DNA from: Ceratopteris richardii | Lineage: Eukaryota > Streptophyta > Polypodiopsida > Polypodiales > Pteridaceae | DNA: 64,000 bases | NCBI GenBank assembly: GCA_020310875.1 | Contig: CM035433.1 | Coordinates: forward strand, 109,180,952-109,244,951 | Direction: 5' to 3' | In this document: positions 12,186-24,746 of the stretch, in pieces | Numbering within the stretch: position 1 is the first letter of the stretch | Layout of the letters: every line of letters starts with the position of its first letter | Made by a program: the position numbers and the translations under genes | The notes under the pieces: model-generated | Database searches by the model: none | The model's input: only the letters and a program-made list of their open reading frames with translations | Told to the model about the DNA's origin: nothing

Positions 12186-14870
12186 CTCATCTCTGTGGTG
12201 GGATTCACTTCTTATTCAAAGTGAAACAATGGGAACCTTCTTTGGCTAGAACTTACTCATTGTAAAACACTATTTGATCCTTGACTAAATGATTTAATAC
12301 ACCATCTTGTATTGCACTTAATAAGTTGAATAGAGTGCAAAGTATGAAAAGAATCACAAGGGCGGATAAAAAAATGTCCATACCCAATTCACTGTGCTAA
12401 CTCGTGAACTAGATGGATTCAAGGTATCCTTGATCAAATTGCTACATCAATCATTTTTGAGCACCACCAATGCATGTATCTAGCAAAATGGGTGGATAGT
12501 TTGACTATTTTAAGAGTTTAAGAAATTCCTTCAAAGTCACTAGAATATGGTTTGTCAAATGTATTATAACATAGGCTGACCAAAATATATAACTCAAATG
12601 TTTCTACCATGATCCACTTCTAAAAAATATTTGTTGACTTTTAACCCAACTAGAGGATTCATGTGTCTAATTCGGCTTTAAAGTCTTATGTTGAATATAG
12701 GAGAAGCATATTTTATACACCTTTGGAAACCTTTCCTTCAACTAGACCAAATCAAATCCTAAATGAATTTTATCAGAATCTGGATAGTTTTCTCAAAAGA
12801 CTTAACTCAAAGAATTCACCTCTTTGGAGTTGTCAAATCTATAAACAATTCCTAGCTCTTTTTCTTCAAGAGTTTACTCAAATCTTTTACAAGACTGTGA
12901 AATGCTTCTTCATCCATTGTAGTTTGCTATAAGTAGTTGCTTAAAGAAAATTGAGATAAATGTTTCATCCTATGCCCAATACTAAAGAGGAATCTTCTAT
13001 GATTGAATAGGTTCTGCACATAATATCTACATGTGATACTTAATTCAGTTATCTATTCCATCCAACTAAACTTGAACTTTACAAAAAGGATTTAGATAAT
13101 TTATTAGAGTCAAGTCTAAAGGTTTGAGAAGCAAGAAGGAAGAACCAAAAATCTTTGTAACCAATTCAAACTTCTAAGATACTTAAACTCATTTTCTCAC
13201 ATCTATGATACTCAAAGTTTTAAATCTTCACTTTATATCTATTAAGCATTTTAACTATATTTAAGGGAATTGATATGAATACTTGACAAGATTCTAAGAG
13301 TGAAGCTAAAGCATCATCCAATCACTAAAAATGGTTTCAAATGTTAGTGTGTCAACCATGGAGCTTCTATTTATGTTTCACCTTTGCTTAAAAATCTAAT
13401 GCTTCAACTACTACTAAGTTAATCTTTCATGTACACAATCTCTTGAGACTTTTAACTTGGAATGCGATTTTGATGCATAACTTACTTTGCATTAAGAGAT
13501 TGATTCATAAATTTGCAATATCAATTGAGTGCTTTTTTCTTGGACTAACATAGTATAACTAACCTTGCTTGATGGGATCTTTCTAAGTTATTTAGTCTTA
13601 GAAAATCATGTAGTATTTTCTGATACAAAAACTTTACTTTGAAGTTTGATAGTTCAAGTAAGATAAGAATGCACTTGTCATACTTTAATTCTTAGAAAAT
13701 CATGTCATCATATTTTAAGGTATGATGTCCCATACCATCATTCCTATGTCAATGTAGATATAAAATCTAATGTCCTATAGCACAATAATTTATATTTAAT
13801 ATTTGATGTGTGGTCGATATATATCTTAAACCCAAGATACATCAATGTAGAGTACCTTTAACTAAAATCCTTAAAATAATTTGAACTCAAGGAATTACCT
13901 TTGTCTTTTTTCTTTTCTAGGTTTTTAGTGATTCCATCACGAGATCATTCCATGACTTATGCTTGATCTATGCTTTGACTTAGAAGCCTCAATGCAATAA
14001 AAAACCATCCTTCTTTTCTAAGGTCTTCAAAAAAAATACCAATGTAGTTCTAAGTGAGTTGAATTTCTTATATTCAAGAAACTATTAGTACTTCCTCAAT
14101 CAGCTTGTAGTGACAAGAGATTATTCGTGTCTTTAGATTTCTTTCTTTGATTGAAGATCTAAGTAGCTACCTTAGGTATTTTCAAAAATCTCTCTATTGC
14201 TTAAGTCTAAGCAATTTACTAATGTGTTTGGATTTCACTTTTAAGAAATTGCTTTAAGGATAGGTAAACTTAAGTTTCACTTTCCATAGACTTAATTACC
14301 GTTAACATGGTTGCAGACTATGTATGTAGAAATTTAAAAATTTTTTCCTTCACATTTCCCTTTACAGAACTAGAAATCTTGGCATAATTTATCTAGCTTT
14401 GTGGTAGCAACCATGTTTCTCAAATTTAATGGGTTGACAATTTCCATTAACCACATCATGTATTCAAGTTTCTTTTTGGGAAACTTACTACTTTTTAAAC
14501 ATCTATACATTGGAAGATGATTGTTTTTCACACTCTAACCCATCATTTATACCAATTTTCTCTATTTGATGAATATATAATTTTCATAAGAATGTATTAG
14601 AAAAGAGATATAAGGTATCGTCATATCATAGGTTCTTTCTTCAACTATGCATTTTGGTAAGGACATCTTTATTCACTTATCCTTACATATTCATGAGATT
14701 TTGCTTATATTCGGGAAAGCTCATAGATTTACTAAGTTCCAATACTTGGAGCTTGGTACATTCCCTAAAGATAAGTTCATCTTTCGATGTGGTAGGAGAA
14801 GTGGTCTAGCTCATGAAATAGGAAAACTTTTCTATTTATTTTAAATGTTTTTCTTTAGTGGCTATTTCAT
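12186..14870 (-). mobile_element. Family-C1 element, right piece, non-coding internal region
   Basis: No protein is recognised in 2.7 kb. The sequence aligns in the same order with 49060-51340. Shared landmarks are tctcatctctgtggtgg, the doubled gatgtcccataccatc segment (13724 and 50579), and the gacaagag...cttaagtctaagca stretch (about 14110 and 50955). Two independent copies of the same non-coding sequence beside the same LTR mark it as part of a transposon, either the long non-coding end of a Gypsy or a large non-autonomous derivative. Confidence 0.55.
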
Positions 14871-16180
14871 TTCCAAAAGATGAATTTCTAGGTTTCATCT
14901 TTAGACATGAATATGTTGAATGAATGACACAACCCATTTCCATAGGTGAACTTAACATATTCATATTGAACTTCAAACTCAAGTTGTGTTTACGTTTGGA
15001 TACTTGTTTTTGATTACCATCATTCTCTTGGGCTAGGTTGCATTTACTCGATCGAATAATGGAAAAATAACGAATATGTTCATTTTATTCGTGGATTTCT
15101 AAATAAACCATGAAAAAAAACAGGCACGGACACACTTTTTATCGAAAGTGCTTTTGATAAAAAAGTCTTTCAATCGAAAAGGTGTTTCTAAGCAAAAAGG
15201 AAATACATTTTTTCATTCGATCAAAAAGCTCATTTTGCACATGCTTGCTTGCAAATTCATAGAGCTCTACTACTACCATACCATTCATAGAGCCCTTTCC
15301 TTACCATACCATTCAAATGTTGCTCTACTTTTTATTTATTGTCTATTTTATTGTTATGTTTATTGTATCATGCATATTGTATGATTTGCATATGTGACTC
15401 TTACATATGTATGATTCGTATTTGTATAATTAGTTTTATGTTTTTTAATCATCAATAGTATACATGTTTGACTCACAAAATTGTTTCTTACTTGTATACA
15501 TTGATGAGTAAAATTTAAAATAAACCACTCCTGTGATTGTATGACTCGCTACATCGATTCTTACTCTCGCAGTAGTATAGGATTGAGCAATAGATCTATT
15601 GAGTTTGTTTGAATTGCCACCTCAATTCCTAGTCTCTCAATAGTATAGGGAGTGTATAGGAATTATTGTGATTGTCTGATTCTTTGACTCTTACTCTCAC
15701 AATAGACACTTAGATTCTTGTGAGCATAATTACAGTGTGGGTCACAAGGTGTATAGAAGCTATTGTGACTGTTTGATTCTTTGACTCTTACTATCACAAT
15801 AGTTATATACATTCATGTGACATGACTCATACATAGTATAGTGAGTGTATATGAACTATTATCAATGTATGATTCTTTGATTCTTACATTCTTAGTAGCT
15901 ACATAGATTCACTTCAAGATTATAATTCTACTTTCTATTTAATTATAAATCTACTTGTTTAACTACCTATCCATATTTCTATCATTTCTCTACACATACT
16001 ATTGATTTATCCATCCATACACTTACTAATGTATCTATTTATATGTGTACTTAAAATGTATTAAGTATCTATCATTTTAGTTATGAGACTTGTTTTTTAT
16101 TATTTCTTTTATGAATCAGATCAATGTTTAAAGTTTTAATATCAATTCTGATTCAATTTTATCTGATAGTCTATTTTTTA
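14871..16180. other. AT-rich spacer with about four diverged tandem units
   Basis: No gene is recognised. Between about 15530 and 15930 a unit of about 95-110 bp recurs with drift. Each copy contains a gattctttgactcttact-type core and a tcacaatag-type end, with clear copies starting near 15648, 15749 and 15845. The flanks are simple AT-rich sequence. Confidence 0.55.
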
Positions 16181-17480
16181 TATTTGCACATATGGTAAGT
16201 AAAATAAATAAGCATGAGAAAAAATTTCTAGAAGATTTTGTGTGCTCATAGATGTATGGAATGAGAGAAGATCAAATTACTCTAGCAATGGACATATCCA
16301 ATTACAAAGATTTCATTGAACAATTATCTAGAACAACATATATCCATCCAAAGAGCTCACTCGTATCTTTGGATACATCATCAAAGTAACACAATCATTG
16401 GCATTGGATACCACCACAATGCTTGGATTCATTGACAAAATCAAATTTGTCTTTACATTATCAGAGAATGAAGAGAGGAAAGCGAGTGAGACCTAACATT
16501 ATTGAACAAGGAGAGAGACCAACAATAGATTCAAATACAAGATCTATGAATGTGAATATGGGAGATCAAACATTGAATAGTCTTTGTTTTCTCCCATATT
16601 CATCTATTCATTATGAAGATGCAACTCTCATGGGGGAAGGAAAATATGGAATGATCCATAAAGTCAAAATAACCCACCCGAGATTCATCAATAAAATCTT
16701 TTCTGCAAAGTTATTGAAATTACATGGTGCTGACATACAGACATGAGAGAATGAAGCCATGAATGAAGCCACAATTTTATCTGTTACACAGAGTGGAATT
16801 ATCAGTCCACTTGGAGTAGCTCGGCATCATAGAAAAAATTTGTGTCTCACTTTATAATTGTGGAATGGTGGTAAATTAGACATGTGGCTGGAGAAAATGA
16901 AAAAAGAGTATTTAAATGTACCATGAAGTAGAGGTATTAAAGACACAGAAGCAGACATAAAAACAATGAAGATAAACATTTGGAAGCTTATCAACGGATT
17001 CTCACAAACCATATTGTTTTTACACACTTGAAATCTTTTGCACAACAATATCCATCTAGGCAACATTCTATTGCATTTTGAAGCTGAGCATGCTTATATC
17101 GATTTATGTGATTTCAGTAGAGCAACATATTTACCAACAAAAAAAGTTTTATGAAGATACTTGATTTGGAAATATCGACTAGGAATGAGTGGACTCGAAA
17201 GTACTAGTGGATTGCACCCAAATATATATCCACTAGCCCTCCATATTTTAATAAAAGTCAGGAGACCTTTACGATTTTGATAATCTAATTGAAACTTTTG
17301 AAATATATAGATTTAAAAAATTATCCCATTAATAGAAATGAGATTTATAAGTTCAAATATGCTTTAAACTAGCTTCTAATAGAGACGTATCAAAACAAGT
17401 AGATGCACATGAACTACTTAGAGTATTCTCGAATCTAAATTGGTATGGTTTAAAGATATCCATTCTAGATGGATTAAGAC
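16181..17480 (+). pseudogene. Protein-kinase-like pseudogene
   Basis: Translation shows a recognisable eukaryotic protein-kinase order: a glycine loop GEGKYGMI (about 16635), a candidate ATP-site Lys in AKLLK (about 16705), a catalytic-loop-like HNNIHLGNILL (about 17042) and a DFS segment in the DFG position (LCDFSRAT, about 17107). An N-terminal region of about 140 residues precedes the kinase part and matches nothing I recognise. Several interruptions make it non-functional. The catalytic Asp of HRD is not seen at its usual place and the metal-binding DFG reads DFS, so it may come from a divergent or inactive kinase. Origin (host, transposon cargo or virus-like) cannot be decided from sequence alone. 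Confidence 0.55.
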
Positions 17481-17529
17481 CATATTGAAAACAATCTGTA
17501 TGCATTTGAACCATGTGGATTAAATGTTA

Positions 17530-17870
17530 TAGATTCATTTGAATTAAGTGGAGTAAATGTTGTGGATTCATTTGAACTATGTGGATTAAATGAAGTGGTA
17601 TCATTTGAGTTATGTGGATTAAATGAAGTGGTATCATTTGAGTCAAGTGGATTAAATGAAGTGGTATCATTTGAATTATGTGGATTAAGTGAAGTGGTAT
17701 CATTTGAATTATGTGGATTAAATGAAGTGGATTCATTTGTAATGGTGGATTAAATGATGTGGAATCATTTGAATTATGTGGATTAAATGACGTGGTATCA
17801 TTTGAACTATGTGGATTAAACGAAGTGATATCATTTGAATTATGTGGATTCATTTGAGTTATGTGGATTC
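17530..17870. repeat. 33-bp minisatellite, about ten copies
   Basis: The array is built on a 33-bp unit combining atgtggattaaatgaagtgg with tatcatttga. Because 33 is divisible by three, it reads as an 11-residue repeat (FELCGLNEVVS) in one plus-strand frame. Copies vary by a few bases. It lies between the kinase-like pseudogene and the next broken gene and may once have been coding. Confidence 0.85.
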
Positions 17871-17917
17871 TTCTGAGGTAAAATTAGTGTTTTTTCATTG
17901 CAGATTTGAAAATAAAA

Positions 17918-18660
17918 CATGGCAAGAATGCCAGATGTGAATAATGACCTTGATCATGCTGAATCTCAAAGGATTTTGTATAAGCAGAATGCTTAATTTG
18001 TGCAATCAGGATGAGCATTTCTATTCCATAAAGATTTAGAGCTAGAGGGATTAGAAGGAGAACCATTATCAATGAAAGAAGTTAAAAAGCTATGTCCAAA
18101 TCATTTTTTTCATGATGTTCAATTTCGAGTTACAAGAAGGGCGAAAGAAACATCACCATTAAAGCTTTTTGACTTACAACATAAAGGATTAGCAAAAATT
18201 CTACTACGACGCTTTGTGCAAGTTGAGATATCATTACCAAATAATAATCAAATAGCACTATATTTCATTCAAAAAGTTTTGTACAAGATATTCTTCATCG
18301 ACGTGTATATTTAGATGATTGCCCGAAGATTGTAGGTTTAGGTTTTGGTCGCCCTCAAAATCGGGTAGAATTTCGTAATCAAGGAAATGAAGGCCCTCTT
18401 CCTCGAAAGCGGCCCTACATTCTGCTACCTGAAGAACATAAACTTATCCATGATTTATTATCACAAGGAGCCGAATCATACAGTGAAGGATTAACAATTC
18501 CTGGATTATGAAGAACAATTGATGATCAACAAAAGAGGATTTATGATTTAGAAAATCAAGTGAAAAATTTATAAATATCTCTTGATGCATATGAGAACAT
18601 ATATAGAAGACTCTTAGAGGCATCATCATCTTTTGAGCGGTTCACTACCGATGAATTATT
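17918..18660 (+). pseudogene. Unassigned broken protein gene
   Basis: A coding-like stretch of roughly 240 codons starts near 17918 (MARMPDVNNDLDHAES). It has a middle part rich in basic and aromatic residues (NHFFHDVQFRVTRRAKE, about 18101) and a later part with LPRKRPYILLPEEHK (about 18401). The C-terminal portion looks helical with charged heptads. It is interrupted in a few places. I recognise no family. It follows the kinase-like pseudogene on the same strand and may belong to the same former unit. Confidence 0.4.
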
Positions 18661-18689
18661 CGATCAAAAAATAATTGAATAGAAAAGCT

Positions 18690-19990
18690 TCTTTAATCAA
18701 AGACATCATTATATTATAAAGACATGATTTTTGCAATTGAATCTAATCAAAATATTCAAAGTACATCATTTTCTTGATTCATCATCTATTATAGGTACCA
18801 TGTCATTTATTTCTTCCATGTCTAAACCATCATTGTGATCTAGATCGAAATCGTGATCACTCCATGAATCGTTTGTTAAACGTTCATGAGTTTAAAATTC
18901 TCCAAACGTTTATTGTGATGTTGTAGAAGCTATCTTAGTTGAAGCATGTAACAAATACATCTTACAAAAAATGTATACCAAATCATTAGCATGTGATACA
19001 CAAGCGATTTCTTCATTTTGAATGAAGAAAAACATATGCACTCCAATTACGTTCATAAGTACTGCTTGAAGCTATTACTAAAAGCACTCTCATAGTTATA
19101 TGTTGCAATTCCACTGCTTCACCTCCGTACTCTTTCCACCATATATGAGTTGGATGCTTTTGAATCGCTTCAATATGCCATAAATCTCCAAAACATCCTT
19201 CTCGATCTACATGAGCTACTCTCTGGTGGAATGCATCTCGACCATCTGTACCTGAAAGTAATAAATAACATGTGGTTTTGAAATTTGCCATGACTTCTTT
19301 GTTTGATGCTTGACCATTTAGTTGAAATGCTGGATCTAAGATGAATGTTGTTCCATGAGTATGCATTTGTGTCCATCTTTTCTCTGCTAATGATACAATA
19401 TGTGTTTTTTTTCATAATGAAAATTGATTAAAGTCTTTCACTTTTTGAATAGCGTATGACATAATCCAATAAAATTTTCCTATCACAAAATTATCAGTAT
19501 CAACAATTGGTAAAAGTTCCACAAACGGTTTAGTGATACGGATGATTTGTTCAAGATTATGCTAAAAATTTTGCGACTGTATTAGAAACATACACTTCGA
19601 AGTCGTAACTTGATAAGAAGGATACTTCTCTACCCATGCCTCCCATATTTGATCAACAATCATTTCTACAAGAGCTAGATTGACCTCCAATAATCTACTG
19701 AGCACAATATAGGTAGTTGTAAATCATGTAGCACAAAAGATATGAAGTGCTTTATTGGGAGATTTTGAATGAAAGAGAAAATATGAAAATTGATGCTCTT
19801 TGATAAATTTGATCACGTGACTTGCATCTAATAAACTTTGTTTAATGAAAGATAATCCACCTATATCTTTCAATAATAGATTTAGTGTATGAGCTATGCA
19901 TAGAACCCAAGTAATGCCTTCATACTTGTTTTGAATTGCAGTTCTAGCACTTGGAAAATTAGATGCATTATTAGTCACTATCCCAATCAC
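18690..19990 (-). mobile_element. Decayed hAT-superfamily transposase
   Basis: On the minus strand the order fits plant hAT transposases of the DUF659 type. First comes a catalytic-region segment GIVTNNASNFPSARTAI followed by CIAHTLNLLLKDIGG (about 19990-19855). Then a long helical middle (IKFIKEHQ, ALVEMIVDQIWE), and at the end the dimerisation domain with ELQHITMRVL, SSSTYERNWSAY and HSK (about 19110-19020). The tail is acidic (MEEINDMVPIIDDES, about 18800). The usual catalytic Asp of VTDNAS reads Asn, stop codons interrupt it (near 19563 and 19412) and neither terminal repeats nor an 8-bp duplication were found. It is dead. Confidence 0.75.
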
Positions 19991-20130
19991 GTGTACTTCT
20001 ATATGTTTTATCCTAGCATGAAAAATAGGATTTGAGGTCATATGAATATTGCTCAAATCATCCCCATATATCAATGGTATATCAACCTGAACATTTGAAA
20101 CATTTCGATGACGTACATAGAGAGATGAGT
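19991..20130 (-). mobile_element. Small Copia RNase H fragment fused to the hAT remnant
   Basis: The minus strand reads YGDDLSNIHMTSNPIFHARI then KHIEVHV, the end of a Copia RNase H domain (compare the same motif at 44030 and 53570). It is directly followed, without a stop, by hAT sequence. It is a fossil fragment with unclear outer limits. Confidence 0.65.
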
Positions 20131-21503
20131 CTCTTTTTCCTCCAAACCATATGCTTCTATATAGCTCTCTCTAAGAGGCTACCCACTATAGCAGGTGGAT
20201 ACTAACCATCCAAGTTTCGGCCATGTAACTACATGTGCACTAAGTGTCCTAGTTAACTCTAGTTAACTCAACTAGATGCTTCTAGAAGACTCTAGAGCTC
20301 ATTGGGAAAAACACTCTGCCATGTCTCTCATACTACTTGAACCTAAGACCTCTTCCTTATCATCCATATGACTTAAGCACTAGGCTAAGAACCTTTGCTT
20401 GTCGAAAGAGCATATGCACCTTTGCTTAAGTCTACTTTCAAGACCTTTGCTCAACACTTGAATGACCAAATGATGTCTGATATTTAGTCTATCTGAACCA
20501 TTCAAACCTTCATTTCATAAACTTCCTTCATAACATTCTTCCCCCCCTTTGAAAACATTTTTGTCCTAAAAAATAGATCTATATAAATATTGTATGCACT
20601 CCCCGAGCTTCATGCACAAAGTGTACATGAACATCTGTGTGTGTTGTTTCCCTGTATCCTTCCCCTTAAGAAGTCTCATAAAAGATCATCTCAAAGGTGG
20701 GAACTATCTATGTGGTGCCTACTATCTCCCATGTATGTCTAGTTTCCAAACTATCACTCCCATAACATATACCATGATCAAAATGAACTAAGTCCATACA
20801 AGATATCCTATATGGAGAAAAACAAATGTAAAGTACCAAGCATATAAGCTTGGTTATACCAAAACGGAGATAATAAACCGTAAAATTCTCTAAGATTTAG
20901 AACAAAGTCCCATAAAAAAGTGACTAAAAACCCATCTAAACCTAAGATGATAGACTTACCCTCATGTCTCTCAAGGTATTTCTATCCTTACATGGTCACA
21001 AATGATAGTTTTTACTTAAGCCATCCTTGTGATCTATATGAATCCGTCCTCCTAGCTCTCATAGAAGAATTCCTTGGTAGTAGTAATATCTATATATCCC
21101 ACTAGGCAAGAAGTCTTTGGTTTATCATCCATAAACTTGGACTAATGTTCTATTGGAAGAACATATATTGGCACTAGTGCAAACTCTATCATTTTCTCTT
21201 CCCTCTAGTTTGCTATATGAATGCAAAAAGCATTCGTGCTTGAGATTTAGATAATCCCTAAGTACCCATTCTCCTAACTGATGCTCAATCATCATGCTCA
21301 TGACAAAGCTCCAATTAAAAATTTGGTAACCCAAGAGGTCAGATTTATCCTATATCCTAAAAGCTCTAAGAAAAGATATATTATTCTATTCCCAATCTCA
21401 CTAATGTAAGTAACTAGACCATCTCATCTAGTTAAGGACCATCACTAGAAATAACATAACTACTTCTCTCTAGAGTTTCCATATGAGAATCAATCTAACC
21501 ACT
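20131..21503 (-). mobile_element. Family-C2 LTR element fragment
   Basis: LTR sequence occupies 20131-20535 and aligns with 48540-48949: a TATA-like ctatatag motif near 20156, then catgtaactacatgtgc and cttctagaag. The junction to internal sequence at 20535 has the same purine tract (minus strand aaggggggg). Internal sequence 20536-21503 has no recognised protein. Part of it near 20600-20690 matches 3160-3220 beside Gypsy-D1. It is a broken copy. Confidence 0.5.
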
Positions 21504-22076
21504 GTTAAACGCGCGTTGCCGTCACAGGCGCGTTTAAACTCTTTCCGGTTCTTGGGGGTGGTAGGGGTCTGCTAATCAGAGGCCCTATAGCTTAATTTTC
21601 CCAATTAACGCATTTACGTCGTAGTACGTCAACACTCAAAACTCTGCATACAAATTACTATCAATCCTCTGGTTCATTCTACCACAGACTTACTGTTCGT
21701 ACTCAGGTTAATACTTTCTCAGTACGTAACACCGAAGTTATTCATTATCGTAACACAGACTTCATTACCGTAACTTAATGGAACTGGACTAACCGCAAGT
21801 TAATGTAATAAAAAACAAAGACAAAGAAGACAACACTACTCAGATTTCTCAAACACAACACCACGGTAACTCCACAGAATGCAATCACCCAGACAGACAG
21901 TCTGGCGATTCTTCTGATCGTTACCGGAGCGTCCTTTCATTAATTTATAAAAAGATACAACTTTTTGCAACGAGCTTTCGGTTCGTGCGGAATACGAAAA
22001 GTAAAGAATTACAAATGCCAATCCGGTGGCTTACACTGGCACGCATGGTGGACTTGAGCTCGCAATGATACAAAAC

Positions 22077-24190
22077 TTAGGGCTCTTCTACTATTCCCGG
22101 AATATACATGGTCCGGGCTAACTTAAAGGTTCTGGCAATTTTTTGTTTCAGGCTATCCAGAATTTTCTTTAAAGTGTCTGGTTTGACTAACTGGGCGTCA
22201 GTACGAACAGAGCTTGCAACAATTACTTGTGTCATCAAAACGTCAGTCTGTGTCTGCAAAAATGCTTCCTGTAAATAAAATTCATTCGCCAGAGCTGCAT
22301 CATGGCTCAATTGCATGTCTTGAATTTGTTTATCAATTCTAGATAATCTTTCTGCTTGGCAAACAAGCTGCTTTTCTTTTCTCTCCAGTTCGTGTGATTG
22401 ATATTGGATGGTCTGGTAATACGCATCTCGCTCTCTTCGAATTCCTGCGACTTCCTTCTGGAGTTGAGCGGTTAACGTCATCTGCGTTTTAAGAGCAGAA
22501 TTTGCCTCAAATAGATTGGCATCTGCTCTCTGGAGTTCTTCATTAGTCCGCTTGGCTAAATCTGCTCTGTACAACTTCATCCAACTGTAATCTAGTTTCT
22601 TCCAACAAGTTTCCTAGTGCCACACGAGCATCCTCTCTATCTTGGGCTAACTGTTTTAGCTGGATAATTTCTGCATCAGTAACACTTAATAAATCATCTT
22701 TAACTTGTATCTCAGCTAACACAACATCTCTTTGGCTGATCAACGATTCCTGTTCAGCAAGTCGAGCCTGGAGTTGTTGAAGCTGTATTTGTAAAGCATG
22801 GTTTTCTGCTTTTACTACATCTACCTCTTCCTGGAGTGGAGTAATATCTGCTTCAAGAACATCGACTTTATGTTGTAATTCATGTCGGATATTATCAGTA
22901 ACCTCCTTCATCTGCATTGGAAGTTGCTGTGGTAAATGGATCAACATACGTCCCATCGATTCTAATGCTGTAAACATAGGTATCGGAGGAAAATGAGGAG
23001 GAAGTGGTTGGGATGAAGAAGCTGTCAAGAGGTGATGGGAAGAGGGCGGAGAATAATTATGGAAAGAAGAAGAGGAATCCAGTGCTTCAGAGACAATAGG
23101 TGGAATGGGGACAATGGGCTCAATCGGAGGTATGGGTGGTGGAGTGGGTAGAAGAGTGTTGGCTACCAGCAATTTTTCGGTAGATTGCTTAGTAGCTCCA
23201 GTATGGGCAATTGCAGAATCCACTGCCGCAATCATTTCCTCGAAAATTTCTACAACAATAACTTGCACATCTTCTTTGGACTGGTTCTGAGACTCCTCTC
23301 GAGAAGAAATTGCATCAGAGTTGGTGTTAGAAACACTTTGTTCTTGTTGCTTATCCGTAGAAGATTGATTAGAAGAATCCACATGTATTGAAGTAGCTGT
23401 CTCGTGAAAGGTCTCTTCCTCATGTCCGGTGGTGGAGCCTTGTACTTGACTCTCAAATGGGATTATCCGTCTGCGTTTTCGGGGGAGAAGCTGGAAAAGG
23501 TCTTCATCATCCTCTTCAGTATCTTCAAGTATTTGAGCAGATTCCTCATGATATAAGATTGGAGCGTTTGGAGGCAGTTGCGCTGCTTGGAGGGCCGGAA
23601 ACAAAAAAAGTAAGGATGTGCGGAAGATGGGAGCGCGGTAGATCTCCTTTATTAACATGTTTAATGACCGTAATGCATTCACGGTGAATGCGCCGGAAAT
23701 AGAATGAAGCGAAATTAACAGGCTCCCGAGAAGCCATGTCAATCATTGAGTAGAACGGGCGTGAAATTCCGTAAGTGCGTTTTTGTAGATTCAAAATGGC
23801 CACTAAGAATTGCAAAGCTGTTCGTTCAGGATCAGGTCGACACAAGATAGCATATTCATTCGATGAGGGTCTTGGGAACAATTCAACCATAGTGGCTATC
23901 GGCAAGTTAGGACCATTTTCTCATCCTTCCGGAGAGAGTCGGAAAGCTGCAGCAAATGACTCTAAGGTGATTACTACACGAGATGGTATACATGTAATTG
24001 GCCAACGCTGCTCTGTAGCAGGTGTGGCGGCAATGGAAGCGATAATTTGTGCATAATACGGATGACACTCCACTGAATGCCAAGGCAATTGAGCGAAGTT
24101 GGACAAACCTCGGATACGCAAGAATTCACTCACGTCCTGAGGGAGTCCGTCATGGAAGGTAGAAAAATTTGCTAAGGCTTCCATGATATG
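22077..24190 (-). pseudogene. Extra coiled-coil ORF of Gypsy-E downstream of integrase
   Basis: About 700 codons of coding-like sequence lie between the integrase end and the 3' edge of Gypsy-E. The N-terminal part (about 24190-23600) is a compact globular region with many Trp, Pro and aromatic residues (for example SNFAQLPWHSVECHPYY). The middle has a nuclear-signal-like RKRRRI, then a Ser/Pro-rich linker (TPPPIPPIEPIVPIPP). The C-terminal half (about 22890-22100) is a long coiled coil with leucine and glutamine heptads. No signal peptide or membrane span is seen, so it does not look like an envelope protein. Some plant Tat/Athila-type elements carry additional ORFs, often after pol. I do not recognise this one. 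It is a fossil with a few breaks. Confidence 0.6.
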
Positions 24191-24746
24191 TACGCGAAAA
24201 CACAAAGACACGAATACACAGGGATCACAGAAAACACAAAGCACACAGACATAATAGCGATTAACAACGAAAAGAAGAAGATTAAGTAGATACGCGACAA
24301 CGGGAGGCGATCGAAAACCTTAATCATCGTGCGGTGTTGAGATGATAACCTTCATAACTATGGCGTGCATGCATGTGCAGATCGATAATACATGGCGGCT
24401 TTTAATCATAATTAGATATCAAAATGAGGATATTACAGGCTTATTCAACTAACATGCAAAAATAAAAAATAAAAAGAAAGTAAATAACACGCGAAAAAAC
24501 GAAGAACACGTCAGCGAGAATCAGGTGCTTGATGATACAGTCGCAACTTTGAACCATTGATCACTTTAGGAAGATGAACTCCGGTCAAAGTAGTCAATCG
24601 AAAAGTAGCTGGGCCCACTTGTTCACTAATCCGGTAAGGGCCAAACCACCGTAATTTGAATTTTCCAGCAACACGGTTTGATTTAGCATTATAAAATAGC
24701 ACAAGCCGACCTTTCATAAAAACTGGAGTTTTGAGATACCGATCAT

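Noticed and set aside
15540-15930. A CRISPR array
   Set aside because: The units are diverged tandem repeats without unique spacers, and the window is a plant nuclear genome.
17562-17753. A leucine-rich-like small protein gene
   Set aside because: It is only the in-frame reading of a 33-bp minisatellite with no flanking coding sequence.
19724-20074. A single 116-codon gene
   Set aside because: It is a chance fusion of a Copia RNase H end and a hAT transposase fragment.
22543-24244. A host gene encoding a long coiled-coil protein
   Set aside because: It is on the same strand as, and directly after, the Gypsy-E integrase, without introns or a separate promoter, so an extra ORF of the element is more likely.
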